Position numbers and translations under genes: made by a program | Notes under the pieces: generated by a model | Database searches by the model: none | The model's input: only the letters and a program-made list of their open reading frames with translations | What the model was told of the DNA's origin: nothing | In this document: positions 47,471 to 60,020 of the stretch, in pieces | Position numbering within the stretch: position 1 is the stretch's first letter | Layout: each line of letters opens with the position of its first letter | Assembly (NCBI GenBank): GCA_026874595.1 | Contig: CM049310.1 | Coordinates: forward strand, 44,795,058-44,859,057 | Direction: 5' to 3' | DNA: 64,000 nucleotides | Origin: Sipunculus nudus | Taxonomy: Eukaryota > Annelida > Sipuncula > Golfingiida > Sipunculidae

Positions 47471-49657
47471 GTTTCTAGTTCGGGTTGCCATGTGAATGCT
47501 AATTTCACCTCAAAGGTTTCGAACATTTGACAAAAGAAAGGGCATACCATTTACCCACCTCCATTATGGCATTTGGAATTGCGTTTTTTTTTTTAATTTT
47601 TTTATGAGAATTACCAACCACTCTGGATGGTTTTATCCAGAGGAATTTATCCTAATGACCCTCGATGCTGGTCAACATGTTGTGGAGAAGGACAATAAAT
47701 TCTCTGGAATTATTATTTTGGTCTCAGGTAACAGGTCTTTCTCTTAATTTCTGATGAAATCTTTTGCAATGCGCTTGTCGTATATAAGATATTCCTGTTG
47801 AAAAAAACCAGATGACGCAATTTTACACCATAGTGCAGAAATTATAGGCCACGCAGGTACTTTCGAATACTAAGGTTCGTTCCACTTACGAGATTTTCGC
47901 TTTTTCAAGGTTTCACGAGGGTTTCATTTTCGAATTCTTGTCATAGAGTAAAATATACAAAGTATATCCATATACTAATCATTCAATATACGCCTAGAAA
48001 AGATTAAAAATTTTACGAAAACCAAAAAGCTCAATTTAGGAAATATAAATCTTGTTTATTATTTGCAAATAATATAAAAAAAGTTAATATTCCTTGAACA
48101 ATATAATTTTTTTTTGTATTTATGGCTCATATTAAATTGCGCTAATATTTATAATATCAATATTTTACATTTCAAATGTTATCCATATGGATAACATAAA
48201 TGGCTCACATATATGTACATAAGACATTAGTATCAATCACTGTTCACATGTGCTCATGAGGAGTCGTATGCTTGAACATTTTGTTTTCGCCATGATTTCT
48301 CTTTCGAGAAAATCGCGACTGAAATCAAAGTCGACCAAGGTATTTTGAGCAACATTCTGGACCACATGTCTTGTAAGGTGGTGATTAAGGACAGAATAAA
48401 AACGTTACGTCGAGATCTCGAGATATTATATCGACTAAACTAGTTTCCTGTGTCCTAAATCGGCCATCATGGTCTGGCAATATTTTGCTTCACAAGTTTT
48501 TTTTTTAAACACGACTCTCCCTACGTGTGACAATGTATTTGTGTCCTTCAAAATGGTTCTCCCTCTGGATGCCATATTTTGCCGCTCTTGGCATTTCCAG
48601 TGCTTGGATCCTGCAATTCTGTTTTGACTCAAACCCGAGAGTGATACATGACGAATGTTGCATGAAATTAGAACGTCCCGTCTCTTGAATCACAATGCGG
48701 AAAACTGGAAACATGACATATATCCAACGCATTGGGGAACAGATTCCCTAGTTCGTTGCCGTCTCGCTTCCGAAGGGTCTAATTGAGAACACGACGAAGA
48801 AAATATACATATGGTAAGTAAAACAGGAGTTTTAAATGTTTTCGGGACATATACTCGGCAAGGGGACCTAGGCAAACTTCAGAGACATTATGAGGCAGTA
48901 TCAAGGATTTATTTATAAGGGAAGAGGCTGATTAAGTGGATGTTAATACAATCAAGTGCTGTATTGAGAGGATAATACATCATATTCTTATCTGAGATGA
49001 ATCAGAGCCACCTGATACGGCTAATTTAATGATTACATAGTGCCGGCTTGTTTATCTAACAGTACTGGGTGACCCGGACGGCCCAGTTGGACTCACCGGA
49101 AAACAGCAAGCCCGGAATGGTCAATACGGTTCCTGCACGCACGCGGCGCCGACCAAGACGGTCCCCTGGTTTGATCAGTAATGACATCTCTTGGTAATCT
49201 GCTCGGAACGGAAATTATTTAGTGGCTGACTATGGCGGAGAGGATCTAATTAGATGGACGGATGGACAGAGATTCATTCCTATTAAGCCTTGACCAAAAT
49301 CTGTTCCTGATACCTTTATTCTCACTTTATGGAGCGAAACTCTATAACAGTTATGTCAATATTGTCCGTGGATGTATTTGGACATTAAACACCTTGGCAA
49401 AGTCTTGTTATTTCAGGGTCCTTCGTATTCATTTCAAAATGCAAAAATATCTTTTCTCTGACTTTAAGATATATTTCATTTACACAATAAATATCTTACT
49501 CGAATGCCAGATTTTTAACAAATAAATGCATAAATAACATATCTATAAGTTCAAATAAAACATAATTTTATTAATTAAAATAATACGAACCATAAATTTT
49601 TCATCGAATCTGTTCCCAAACATGGGCTGCCTTTTATTCAGTGGTGGTAGAGTGTCC

Positions 49658-49660
<3 letters not shown>
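47471..49660. other. non-coding interval
   Basis: No gene supported. A patch of balanced composition at 49070-49260 contains the 12-bp palindrome ATCTAATTAGAT and could be conserved non-coding DNA. Confidence 0.4.

Positions 49661-49732
<72 letters not shown>
49661..49732. repeat. (TA)n microsatellite, left of hairpin
   Basis: About 72 bases of TA. Confidence 0.97.
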
Positions 49733-49737
<5 letters not shown>

Positions 49738-49763
49738 CGCATAGCCGTGTTAGTCCCTCAGTG

Positions 49764-49840
49764 TATAGATAACAGAATGAAGACGCCTTTAGAATTAAAC
49801 AGTTAGTCAACACTAAGGCGTCTTCATTCTGTTATCTATA
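49764..49840. other. 26-bp perfect hairpin
   Basis: Arms 49764-49789 and 49815-49840 are exact reverse complements (centre AACAGAATGAAGACGCC), with a 25-base loop. It sits between two long (TA)n arrays that can also pair with each other, and is preceded by GCCGTGTTAGTC (49744-49755), a word I associate with animal short repeats. Probably a small mobile element inserted into TA repeat DNA. Confidence 0.85.
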
Positions 49841-49841
49841 T

Positions 49842-49900
<59 letters not shown>
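49841..49900. repeat. (TA)n microsatellite, right of hairpin
   Basis: About 60 bases of TA, with one interruption at its left. Confidence 0.95.
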
Positions 49901-49903
<3 letters not shown>

Positions 49904-52900
49904 GGCACCTGAATATACTCTACCTGAAACAGCGAGTTTGAAAAATACTTCTTTTATTTTAACCTTCACCATCTACAGACAGCGACATCTGCAGGCCATA
50001 GATTGATCACGTTTGATTTAAAATAAATAGTGGGTCTTTCAAGTTACGACTACCGAAACCCAACATCTGAGCCATTAAGAGTGCTAAGGATTAGTTACTT
50101 CAACCATTTGTACAATCCGTAAAAATAAATAAGACCAATTATTGTTTTTGTTACTTAAAAAAGTAACACAACAATTGGTACTTAACCATCTGTATATTTA
50201 ACAGGAAAAAATATTCGGTGTCTAAGCAGGACAGACATAAGACACTAAGATATATTTTGCTCTGATTTTGTGGACTGACGGATGGAGCCAGAGAAAGGAA
50301 TACAAAAATAACGAAGCTAATAACACAGCTACAACACAATACCAAAGTAAATGGTGATTGGGCACACCAAGTTTCTGGACAATACATGGACCAACAGCTT
50401 GAAAAATGGCGACACAGATATTATTTGGCAGACTGAAAAATATGTCTCATTCTTACAACTGCTTTGCCTGAATTTATTTAAATGTTGAATGATGGCCCGC
50501 CGACGGATATATGACATGGAATATCAGGTATTGCTTGACAGTCTCTTGGATGTTTTCCCACTTCTTAAAATAAGCGACGTCATACTTGTGGAATTATTTA
50601 ACTCAACACGCAGCTTTGGACAAACGATTTTAAATTATTTCGGCCTTGAGTTCAATCCTCTTAAGCTAACCATCGTCTTTCTTCAAACAAACCTGAATCA
50701 AGCTACAGCGTTGACCTTTAAAATGAAGTTCAAAATCTTAACCATTCCTCAATACTTTTGTAGATCTGTGAAAAATATAATGAATGGAATACTTCATCGG
50801 GTGCGTCGTTACTGCATTGAGAAATGTTAAACACGGCTGGTTGATCAGTGCAATCAGGGTAGGCTATAGAACTGGTCTGACCGTATTCCCGCTGTTAAAC
50901 TGTGTCCCGGACACATAACATGCCGTAACAGGTATTACTTGGAATGAATGTCTGCCAATTGCTCACTGACGTTATATGTGAGCTAGATCTGCTGATGCGA
51001 GATAAAACTGTTTACAGGTAACTGGTTACTCTTCCTCCCGCCCGGGGCAGTCGTGCTCTGAACGAGGCTACAAATTGCTTTCATCTGTTCGAGTCAGACT
51101 GGAAGTTCTGGTGCTTGGCACGCACTCAGTTTTCAAGGGTAACTGAGACTTTAGAAGCCCTGGCCACCCAAGATAAAACAAACATCTATAACAATTTGCC
51201 ATGTGCGTTTACTTCAGATTCGTTCTTTCTAGGTCGTTTGTTTGTTTTTTTCTGTCTTGAAATATACCAAATTTCATGTAACCATAAAATATTCCAAAGT
51301 AAGGTAATGATTTAAAATAATTATCACCATCATGATAATAAAACGGAATTAAGTTTGTAAATATAGATGGCTTGAAATACGTAGTTTGTGGAGAACAATT
51401 TATTACAAACCCCGAAGCCCTAACCTCAGTTACTGAATATACGTCTGAATCTTAAAACAACGATCTTGTTTAGGTCTTTTGCACTTACCTTTGGATATAT
51501 TCTGGAAAAAAATAGGCTTTTCTTATGACATGATATTACACAGTTGTTGTACATTTATTTGATCCCGCCTGACTCAAAGCATTGATCATTCAAAACATTC
51601 GTCTAATATCGAACGTGGAGCCTCAGTAACCTTTGGCCGGTATAAAAGCACCATGGGAAACTCTTGCTTTAACACTTGAATCAAGTAGAGGTAAAATGAT
51701 GGAATAACAAAGCGAAAACATGCCCTATTGTGATCACATAATGTGGAAAGAATATATAATAAGTTGAAGGGTAGCAAATATAATATGAGTATCGATGTCA
51801 TCAACAATATCAGGGACGTCTGTATTCATGGGCCCCATGGAATGTGGAAAAAGGGGGATGGGCTTTTCCCCTCTCTTTTTAGGTATATGGACAAAGTATG
51901 ATCTAGGGACAAAGTATCATTTATCCCCCTCACTTTTTAGATAAATAAAACGCGTATATTTGTACACAACGATTTTGAGATAATATTTTTACTTTCTAGT
52001 TTTTACATTTTTATCTCGATTCACTTTCAATTGCGCATCTCATAACTAGATATTTTTGATATTCTGAATGTCCAAATAAAAAAAATAATTATGTATACTG
52101 TGTTATATATTGGAAAGAAATATTAGGAAAGTTTTTAAATTCTGGGTGGTAGCTATACTGTCCTCACTATCACGAACGGTGCCTTTGTCCGAACTCCTGT
52201 GGATTGCCCCCTCCCCCCCCCCCCCACACACACACATTTCATCAAAAACAAGGTTCATGCATGTCAGTATCGCTCACACACGCCCGATTGTCATCGGAAC
52301 CCTTACATGCGTATATACATTTCTTATCCAGTCGACTTTACGGCAAAATATTTGTCGTGTTTAGTTACTAACATTAAAAATATAAAATAAAAAGTGGCTT
52401 AAGATTTATAAATAATTAAGGTAATAATTTAAGTCAGACCTATTCACATTTGTTAGCAGACTTTTTTTCGACCAATACAGTATGGACAGCGTTTCGGCAA
52501 CCGTATCGACGTTGCGTTTCGATAAATCGACATATTGATAGGGCCCTAATTATTATTATTGTCATCATAAATATTATTATTATAAAGAATAACACAGCGC
52601 CTTTTACGAGAGAAAACACACCGACTTGCGTGACATATATCATGACATTACAGCCTTGAAATCTTTACCGCCTTAGCATTGTATTTATTACCTTACACAT
52701 TCGTCCATCGATCAGTTATATTCATTTCACATTTGATTCAAATAACATACTGTACTTCTCATCTTTCCACCGATTATTATTTCGTACTTATTTTTCATAT
52801 TGAATAGAAAACAATATAGACAGTTTTAATATTAATTCGATTTTTTTAATAAATTGTTTTCTAAAAGGTTAGTGTAAGAGCACACCTTTGTTTTAGAATG

Positions 52901-53110
52901 TAAGGTCCCTGGGATAGAGTCTTCAGGGAAATTGTATCATCATGTTAGAAGCAGGATGTCCCCAAAGTGAAAATTATGCACAGTATTTCCATCCATGCTG
53001 GGTTAATAAACGACAACACCTGTAACATAATGGTCCCCCTATCCCTATTTGATGAGGATGATCATTATCAAAATCATGATATATATGATGATGGTGATAA
53101 TAATGATGAT
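49901..53110. other. long non-coding interval
   Basis: No gene supported. A frame of 113 codons at 50489-50830 (+) matches no family known to me. A C run followed by CA repeats lies at 52207-52236. Confidence 0.45.
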
Positions 53111-53111
53111 G

Positions 53112-53176
<65 letters not shown>
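53111..53176. repeat. (TAA)n microsatellite
   Basis: About 22 AAT/TAA units; frames across it read poly-Asn or poly-Ile and are not genes. Confidence 0.97.
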
Positions 53177-53177
<1 letters not shown>

Positions 53178-53730
53178 TCTACTACTTCTACTATTACTCC
53201 TACAACTTATAGTACTACCTTTATTACTATTTATTTCTACTGAAACGAATGTAGCTTCTACAGTGGACGAGACAGGTTTTTCAACAGAAGTACTTGTGTA
53301 GACAGAGGTAATTTAATCGATTCCGAGATTCGATTCCATATATATTGAAAACTAACGATTTAATTTGTATTTGACTCAAAAAAGAGGCTTTATCATTTTA
53401 GCCAATGTCTTTTAAGGGATGTTTATTTAAAATCCATGATTACAGGATCAGCAAGGAAAATATTTATGCAACGAATAACATCAGCAATACATTATGATAC
53501 TGCACTTGCTTATACATGTACAACACTAACCTCTAATAATTGGAGCAGTTCCATGTTTAACATTTGTCACTTTGTGACAAACCTCTTCAGAGCAGGTAAC
53601 AAGGAACAAAATTATACACGACATTATTGACACAATGATATAAATCCATACCTGGCCAATTGGTCTCCAGGTGAGCCAAAAAGCCGGTTTTTGGAATATC
53701 CCGGCAGCGACACGTGGTCAGCGGCGTGTT
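53177..53730. other. unique left flank of satellite
   Basis: No gene. The last 90 bases before the array are richer in G+C than the rest. Confidence 0.5.
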
Positions 53731-56727
53731 ACGTCCAGCGCATCTATAACTCCTGTCACGAGGGTCATATATTTAGAATTACGTCCAGCGCATCTATAAT
53801 TCCTGTCACGAGGGTCATATATTTAGAATTACGTCCAGCGCATCTATAATTCCTGTCACGAGGGTCATATATTTAGAATTACGTCCAGCGCATCTATAAT
53901 TCCTGTCACGAGGGTCAAATATTTAGAATTACGTCCAGCGTATCTATAACTCCTGTCACGAGGGTCATATATTTAGAATTACATCCAGCGCATCTATAAT
54001 TCCTGTCACGAGGGTCATATATTTAGAATTACGTCCAGCGCATCTTTAACTCCTGTCACGAGTGTCATATATTTAGAATTACGTCCAGCGCATCTATAAC
54101 TCCTGTCACGAGGGTCATATATTTAGAATTACGTCCAGCGCATCTATAATTCCTGTCACGAGGGTCATATATTTAGAATTAGGTCCAGCGCATCTATAAT
54201 TCCTGTCACGAGGGTCATATATTTAGAATTACGTCCAGCGCATCTATAACTCCTGTCACGAGGGTCATATATTTAGAATTACGTCCAGCGCATCTATAAC
54301 TCCTGTCATGAGGGTCATATATTTAGAATTACGTCCAGCGCATCTATATTTCCTGTCACGAAGGTCATATATTTTGAATTACGTCCAGCGCATCTATAAT
54401 TCCTGTCACGAGGGTCATATATTTAGAATTACGTCCAGCGCATCTATAACTCCTGTCACTAGGGTCATATATTTAGAATTACGTCCAGCGCATCTATAAT
54501 TCCTGTCACGAGGGTCATATATTTAGAATTACGTCCAGCGCATCTATAACTCCTGTCACGAGGTTCATATATTTAGAATTACGTCCAGCGCATCTATAAC
54601 TCCTGTCACGAGGGTCATATATTTAGAATTACGTCCAGCGCATCTATAATTCCTGTCACGAGGGTCATATATTTAGAATTACGTCCAGCGCATCTATAAT
54701 TCCTGTCACGAGGGTCATATATTTAGAATTACGTCCAGCGCATCTATAATTCCTGTCACGAGGGTCATATATTTAGAATTACGTCCAGCGTATCTATAAC
54801 TCCTGTCACGAGGGTCATATATTTAGAATTACGTCCAGCGCATCTATAATTCCTGTCACGAGGGTCATTTATTTAGAATTACGTCCAGCGCATCTTTAAC
54901 TCCTGTCACGAGGGTCATATATTTAGAATTACGTCCAGCGCATCTATAACTCCTGTCACGAGGGTCATATATTTAGAATTACGTCCAGCGCATCTATAAT
55001 TCCTGTCACGAGGGTCATATATTTAGAATTAGGTCCAGCGCATCTATAACTCCTGTCACGAGTGTCATATATTTAGAATTACGTCCAGTGCATCTATAAC
55101 TCCTGTCACGAGGTTCATATATTTAGAATTACGTCCAGCGCATCTATAATTCCTGTCACGAGGGTCATATATTTAGAATTACGTCCAGCGCATCTATAAC
55201 TCCTGTCATGATGGTCATATATTGTATTACGTCCAGCGCATCTATAATTCCTGTCACGAGGGTCATATATTTTGAATTACGTCCAGCGCATCTATAACTC
55301 CTGTCACGAGGTTCATATATTTAGAATTACGTCCAGCGCATCTATAATTCCTGTCACGAGGGTCATATATTTAGAATTACGTCCAGCGCATCTATAACTC
55401 CTGTCACGAGGGTCATATATTTAGAATTACGTCCAGCGCATCTATAATTCCTGTCACGAGGGTCATATATTTAGAATTACGTCCAGCGCATCTATAACTC
55501 CTGTCACGAGGGTCATATATTTAGAATTACTCCAGCGCATCTATAACTCCTGTCACGAGGTTCATATATTTAGAATTACGTCCAGCGCATCTATAATTCC
55601 TGTCACGAGGGTCATATATTTAGAATTACGTCCAGCGCATCTATAACTCCTGTCACAAGGGTCATATATTTAGAATTACGTCCAGCGCATTTATAACTCC
55701 TGTCACGAGGGTCATATATTTAGAATTACGTCCAGCGCATCTATAACTCCTGTCACGAGGGTCATATATTTAGAATTACGTCCAGCGCATCTATAATTCC
55801 TGTCACGAGGGTCATATATTTTGAATTACGTCCAGCGCATCTATAATTCCTGTCACGAGGGTCATATATTTAGAATTACGTCCAGCACATCTATAACTCC
55901 TGTCACGAGGGTCATATATTTAGAATTACGTCCAGCGCATCTATAATTCCTGTCACGAGGGTCATATATTTAGAATTACGTCCAGCGCATCTATAATTCC
56001 TGTCACGAGGGTCATATATTTAGAATTACGTCCAGCGCATCTATAATTCCTGTCACGAGGGTCATATATTTAGAATTACGTCCAGCCCATCTATAACTCC
56101 TGTCACGAGGGTCATATATTTAGAATTACGTCCAGTGCATCTATAACTCCTGTCACGAGGTTCATATATTTAGAATTACGTCCAGCGCATCTATAATTCC
56201 TGTCACGAGGGTCATATATTTAGAATTACGTCCAGCGCATCTATAACTCCTGTCACGAGGGTCATATATTTAGAATTACGTCCAGCGCATTTATAACTCC
56301 TGTCACGAGGGTCATATATTTAGAATTACGTCCAGCGCATCTATAACTCCTGTCACGAGGGTCATATATTTAGAATTACGTCCAGCGCATCAATAATTCC
56401 TGTCACGAGGGTCATATATTTAGAATTACGTCCAGCGCATTTATAATTCCTGTCACGAGGGTCATATATTTAGAATTACGTCCAGCGCATCTATAACTCC
56501 TGTCACGAGGGTCATATATTTAGAATTACGTCCAGCGCATCTATAATTCCTGTCACGAGGGTCATATATTTAGAATTACGTCCAGCGCATCTATAATTCC
56601 TGTCACGAGGGTCATATATTTAGAATTACGTCCAGCGCATCTATAATTCCTGTCACGAGGGTCATATATTTAGAATTACGTCCAGCGCATCTATAACTCC
56701 TGTCACGAGGGTCATATATTTAGAATG
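53731..56727. repeat. 50-bp satellite, 60 tandem copies
   Basis: Sixty copies of a 50-base unit that begins ACGTCCAGCGCATCTATAAY, continues TCCTGTCACGAGGG and ends TCATATATTTAGAATT. Only 3 bases are missing over the whole array (two in copy 30 and one in copy 37). The commonest variation is C or T at unit position 20. Variant patterns show higher-order duplication: copies 37-48 and 49-60 share the same variants (599 bases apart), and copies 1-9 match copies 18-26 (850 bases apart). Fifty is not a multiple of 3, and open frames across it are short, so it is not coding. Confidence 0.98.
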
Positions 56728-57500
56728 ACCTCCGGCTGGTACAGTTATAGTAAGCCTCTATATTTTCAGCAGAGAGATAATAGTGCACTTTCAGTGTCCC
56801 TGCATATTTTCTGAAGAGAGATAACATTGGATACTGATATAGAAAAGACAATGTAAGAGGTGTTAGTTACATTTCTGAAACAATAAAACGTATATTTATC
56901 AAAATAACCGCATTTTGCCGTATATGTACACATACAATGTATTTATGTATTATTGAAAACCCTCCGTTTTATAATTAGTATTCACTAGAAGCCTCTTTAT
57001 TAAAAAAAATAAATGGTTTAAGATGTTAAATATAAAAAGAAATTTTAAATGTAATTTGATATCCCTTGAGCATTACTTGTGAACATAAAATGTTCAGATT
57101 TATGATTTATTATTTGATATCATATGCATATGAAGGTGGTCAGAACCAAGACAATGTTACGGCAGATAATTGATATAAGAGTTCATAAATTATTCAACGA
57201 CCAATGTAACTCACTAAAAGACCTAAATCAAGAAATGGTCACGAAAGTACCCTAAGTACCCTAACAGATATACCAGTAGCTTGGATGATTGTATTACCAA
57301 GCTTTGTACCAACACAAAACTGCCCTCTGTCGGGAATTGATTTAACCACTTTCAGCCTAACTCCATGGCCCTTTTCTTTTGACTGTCACTTTTTTTACGG
57401 CGTCTTGCAAAGGACACGAAAAAAATTATATTCCGTGTGTCTCGGAACAAAAATCAATTTTTTTATATATAAATATCTGTTTAGTTTTAGGGAGTAGCAT
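56728..57500. other. non-coding interval
   Basis: No gene recognised to the right of the satellite. A short imperfect duplication (ATATTTTC...AGAGAGATAA) lies at about 56760-56825. Confidence 0.5.
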
Positions 57501-57529
57501 GGAACCAATTTTGCTTGGTTTGTTTTAAT

Positions 57530-58090
57530 TGACAAAATCATGAAACATCATGATAAAATACTTGGTGTATTTATTGAATTTAGTAAAGCTTTTGTTACTG
57601 TAGATCAGATAATGCGACAAATTATGTAAATATGGACTGAGGGGTACTGTCCATAGACTGTTTACTAGTTATCTTTCAAATCGCAAGCAATACGTTTGTT
57701 ACAATAATATCTCATCAAGTTGTGATACTCAATGTGTAGTTCCGCAACGCTTAGTCTTTCGGCCAACCTTGTTATACATCAATGATATATTTAATGTATC
57801 TCAGTTATTCTTTCCCTTATTATTTGCAGATGACAGAAAAGCTTTCATTAATGGACAAAACAAGCTGATTGATTGTATGAATGCTGAATTGTATAAACAT
57901 GTTCAGTGTTTGAATGCAAGTAAATTAACATTAATATTTTCAGCCCTAAAAACGAAGAGTATTATGGTGAAGTATGACATTTCCAAAGTAGAAACTACAA
58001 GTGTTTAGGAGTATTAATAGACTCACAACTGAAGTGATCTCAAGAGAAGCATAAAACTTCTAACAATAGGAAAAAAAAATTTTGCTTCTG
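57530..58090 (+). pseudogene. LINE reverse transcriptase fragment
   Basis: Conserved blocks of a jockey/CR1-type polymerase appear in order: GVFIEFSKAFVTVDQ (57564-57605), KYGLRGTVHRLFTSYLSNRK, CVVPQR-V--PTLLYINDI, then the catalytic FADD (about 57826) and KCLGVLIDSQLK near 58000. The first block is one frame off from the next, and stops occur, so it is dead. Endonuclease, N-terminal half and C-terminal tail are missing. Confidence 0.85.
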
Positions 58091-58620
58091 TACTTCTTTC
58101 GTATTGAAGTGCCAGTATTAGACCCTGATCTCGCAATAGTTTTGAAACCTCTTTGCCATTTTGAGTACAGACTGAAAACAGGATGTCGCGGATGCCAAGG
58201 GTTGTTGACAGTTCAGTTGTTGCAATGACTTCATCGCAAGTGTAAAAGTGATGACGTGTGTCACACGCAGTTCGTACACGCGTACAGTTTGTACAATTTG
58301 ATTTACTTTAAAACATTCGTGAATAAGAGGTCACATTACATTTGTATATTGATATTAAGATCTTGTTTGTTCAAGGATTCATTAAAATTTACATCATATC
58401 TTTTAAATTATCTACTAGACCTGCGTAGGTCCCTATAATTTTGTTAAATTCTCATTTTACATAAATATACACCAAGTAAAAGCAACCCCTATACTGTTAC
58501 ACTGTTCACCCTGTGTCCAGCCACCCTATTGCTGCCATGGCCAGTTCAAGTAATTTACAATTATCACTACAGGTGGCATCTGTGTGCTCAATTATAGGAT
58601 TCTCATGTAGTCCCTACCCC
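58091..58620. other. non-coding spacer
   Basis: No feature recognised. Confidence 0.5.
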
Positions 58621-58753
58621 TAAAGCCCTTTCACACATTCACGGATAGCATCACGGATCATCCCGGATCATCGTACCGGGATCATCCGTGTTAACTCCGT
58701 CATCACCGTGTAAACTCCGGGCATCACCGTGTTAACACCGTGTTGCATCCATA

Positions 58754-58993
58754 GTGATCCTTGGAGCAGCGGCATGTTCGGAGAAAAAATTAAACCTGCA
58801 CAATTTTTCGTCCCGGAGTACACGGATGAAACATCATCCGTATCAATCCTTGTAGGCACCGTGCAGCTCCGTGTAGCCACCGTATACATCCGGGAGTCTC
58901 CGTGTAGCCACCGGGAGCTCCATATTGAGACCGGCACTTTCCGGGTGCAAATTAAAGTTTTTTCTCCAATCATGCTGGTGCACCAAGGATCAC
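58754..58993. mobile_element. nested TA-flanked inverted-repeat element
   Basis: GTGATCCTTGG and CCAAGGATCAC form the ends, flanked by TA at 58752-58753 and 58994-58995. The arms stay complementary inward for about 60 bases with gaps (GCATG, GGAGAAAAAA, TTAA, TGCA words). The right terminal repeat of the host element has the corresponding site without the insert (60436-60457). Its interior also carries ACCGT/CCGTG words. Confidence 0.75.
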
Positions 58994-59577
58994 TATGACC
59001 CCAGTCACACCAAACTGCCGGTGCTGCTACGGTTTTAACCGTGGTAACACCTTGAAGAACCGTGCAGAACCCTAGCCATACCTTAAAGAACCGTAAGAGT
59101 ACCTTTGAGAACCGTGGAAAACCGTGAGGCACCGGGATTGAGTCCCGGAAGTTTTAAACGGTTTAAAATTTCCGGGACATGTCAAGGTACACCGTGGGTA
59201 AAGGTCATATCGGGATAAACCGTAGTCAAATCGTAGAAAAAGCGTAGTGACACCGGATACAATGTAACAACACCTTGACACCACCGTGAATTTTCGCAGT
59301 ATTTCCGGGACAACCGGTGACTTTTTTAGGCTTTCAATGGCCTCACGGTTCTCCATGGTCCATTTACGGTGCTGTCATGGAGTTTTCACGGCGTCCAAGG
59401 TACAGCTACGACTAACCACGGTCTAATCACGGTTTTCACGGTATTTGAAGGTTTTCTCACGGTGAAGGGATGGTTCTTCACGGAAATTGACGGTGGAGTC
59501 ACGTTCGAGCCACGTTTTGGCTACGGATATCTAGGTGCCGCTACGCAAGACTACGGCGCCACAAGGGTGAGAAAGTA

Positions 59578-59868
59578 CTAGCCCTTTTGGTAGCACGGTT
59601 TGCCACGGTTTACCACGGTCTTGCATATAACTAAGGGTGATTTTTCTTTCATTCTTGCGCATGTATTCCGCAGAAATGTCACAACAACTTGACCAGGAGC
59701 AGCAGATTCATCATCATCATCTTGTTGTGGTTCTTGATCGTCGTCATCTTTATCATCACCAACGTCCCTGGCTGCGCCTGGAGCAGCTCCTAATTCATCA
59801 TCAGGTTTCTGTGTGTCCTCTTCCTCATCTGTAACCGTCTTGGTTGGCTCAGCTTTTCTCTTTCGCAT
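59578..59868 (-). CDS. small acidic ORF in element cargo (hypothetical)
   Basis: From the ATG at 59868 the frame encodes 96 residues: a basic start (MRKRKAEPTK), then an Asp/Glu-rich stretch (EEEDTQKPDDE, DDKDDDDQEPQQDDDDES), then an uncharged and basic end. No known domain. A first ATG ten bases upstream (59878) opens only a very short frame. The composition differs from the surrounding motif arrays, and a TATA-like box lies about 145 bases upstream. It could be a captured host exon or a chance frame; expression is unproven. Confidence 0.3.
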   Translation of the reverse strand: MRKRKAEPTKTVTDEEEDTQKPDDELGAAPGAARDVGDDKDDDDQEPQQDDDDESAAPGQVVVTFLRNTCARMKEKSPLVICKTVVNRGKPCYQKG

Positions 59869-60010
59869 TTTTTGGCATAATAATAGGCTACTAATGGCTG
59901 TCAAAAATAAATAAATAATAACGGTCAATAAACACTGAGTGGACACGGATGAGCGGCTTATTTTTCTCGTGTTTTTTTTTTTAACTGTGCTGGAATGCTC
60001 GTGCTACCGC

Positions 60011-60020
60011 TCTTTTATAG
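60011..60020 (-). promoter_or_regulatory. TATA-like box
   Basis: CTATAAAAGA on the minus strand, at the edge of the ACCGT array and facing the acidic frame at 59868-59578. Confidence 0.35.

Noticed and set aside
50489-50830. 113-codon frame, plus strand
   Set aside because: Composition is like surrounding non-coding DNA, and no family resemblance or splice context was seen.
53967-56300. Open frames within the 50-bp satellite
   Set aside because: They are short, and the unit length is not a multiple of 3, so they are products of the repeat.
53731-56727. CRISPR-like array
   Set aside because: There are no unique spacers between repeats; whole 50-base units are repeated, and the DNA is eukaryotic.
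58668-59356. Frames of 154 and 94 codons in the inverted-repeat element
   Set aside because: They run through ACCGT motif arrays on both strands and show only the repeated motif, no domain.
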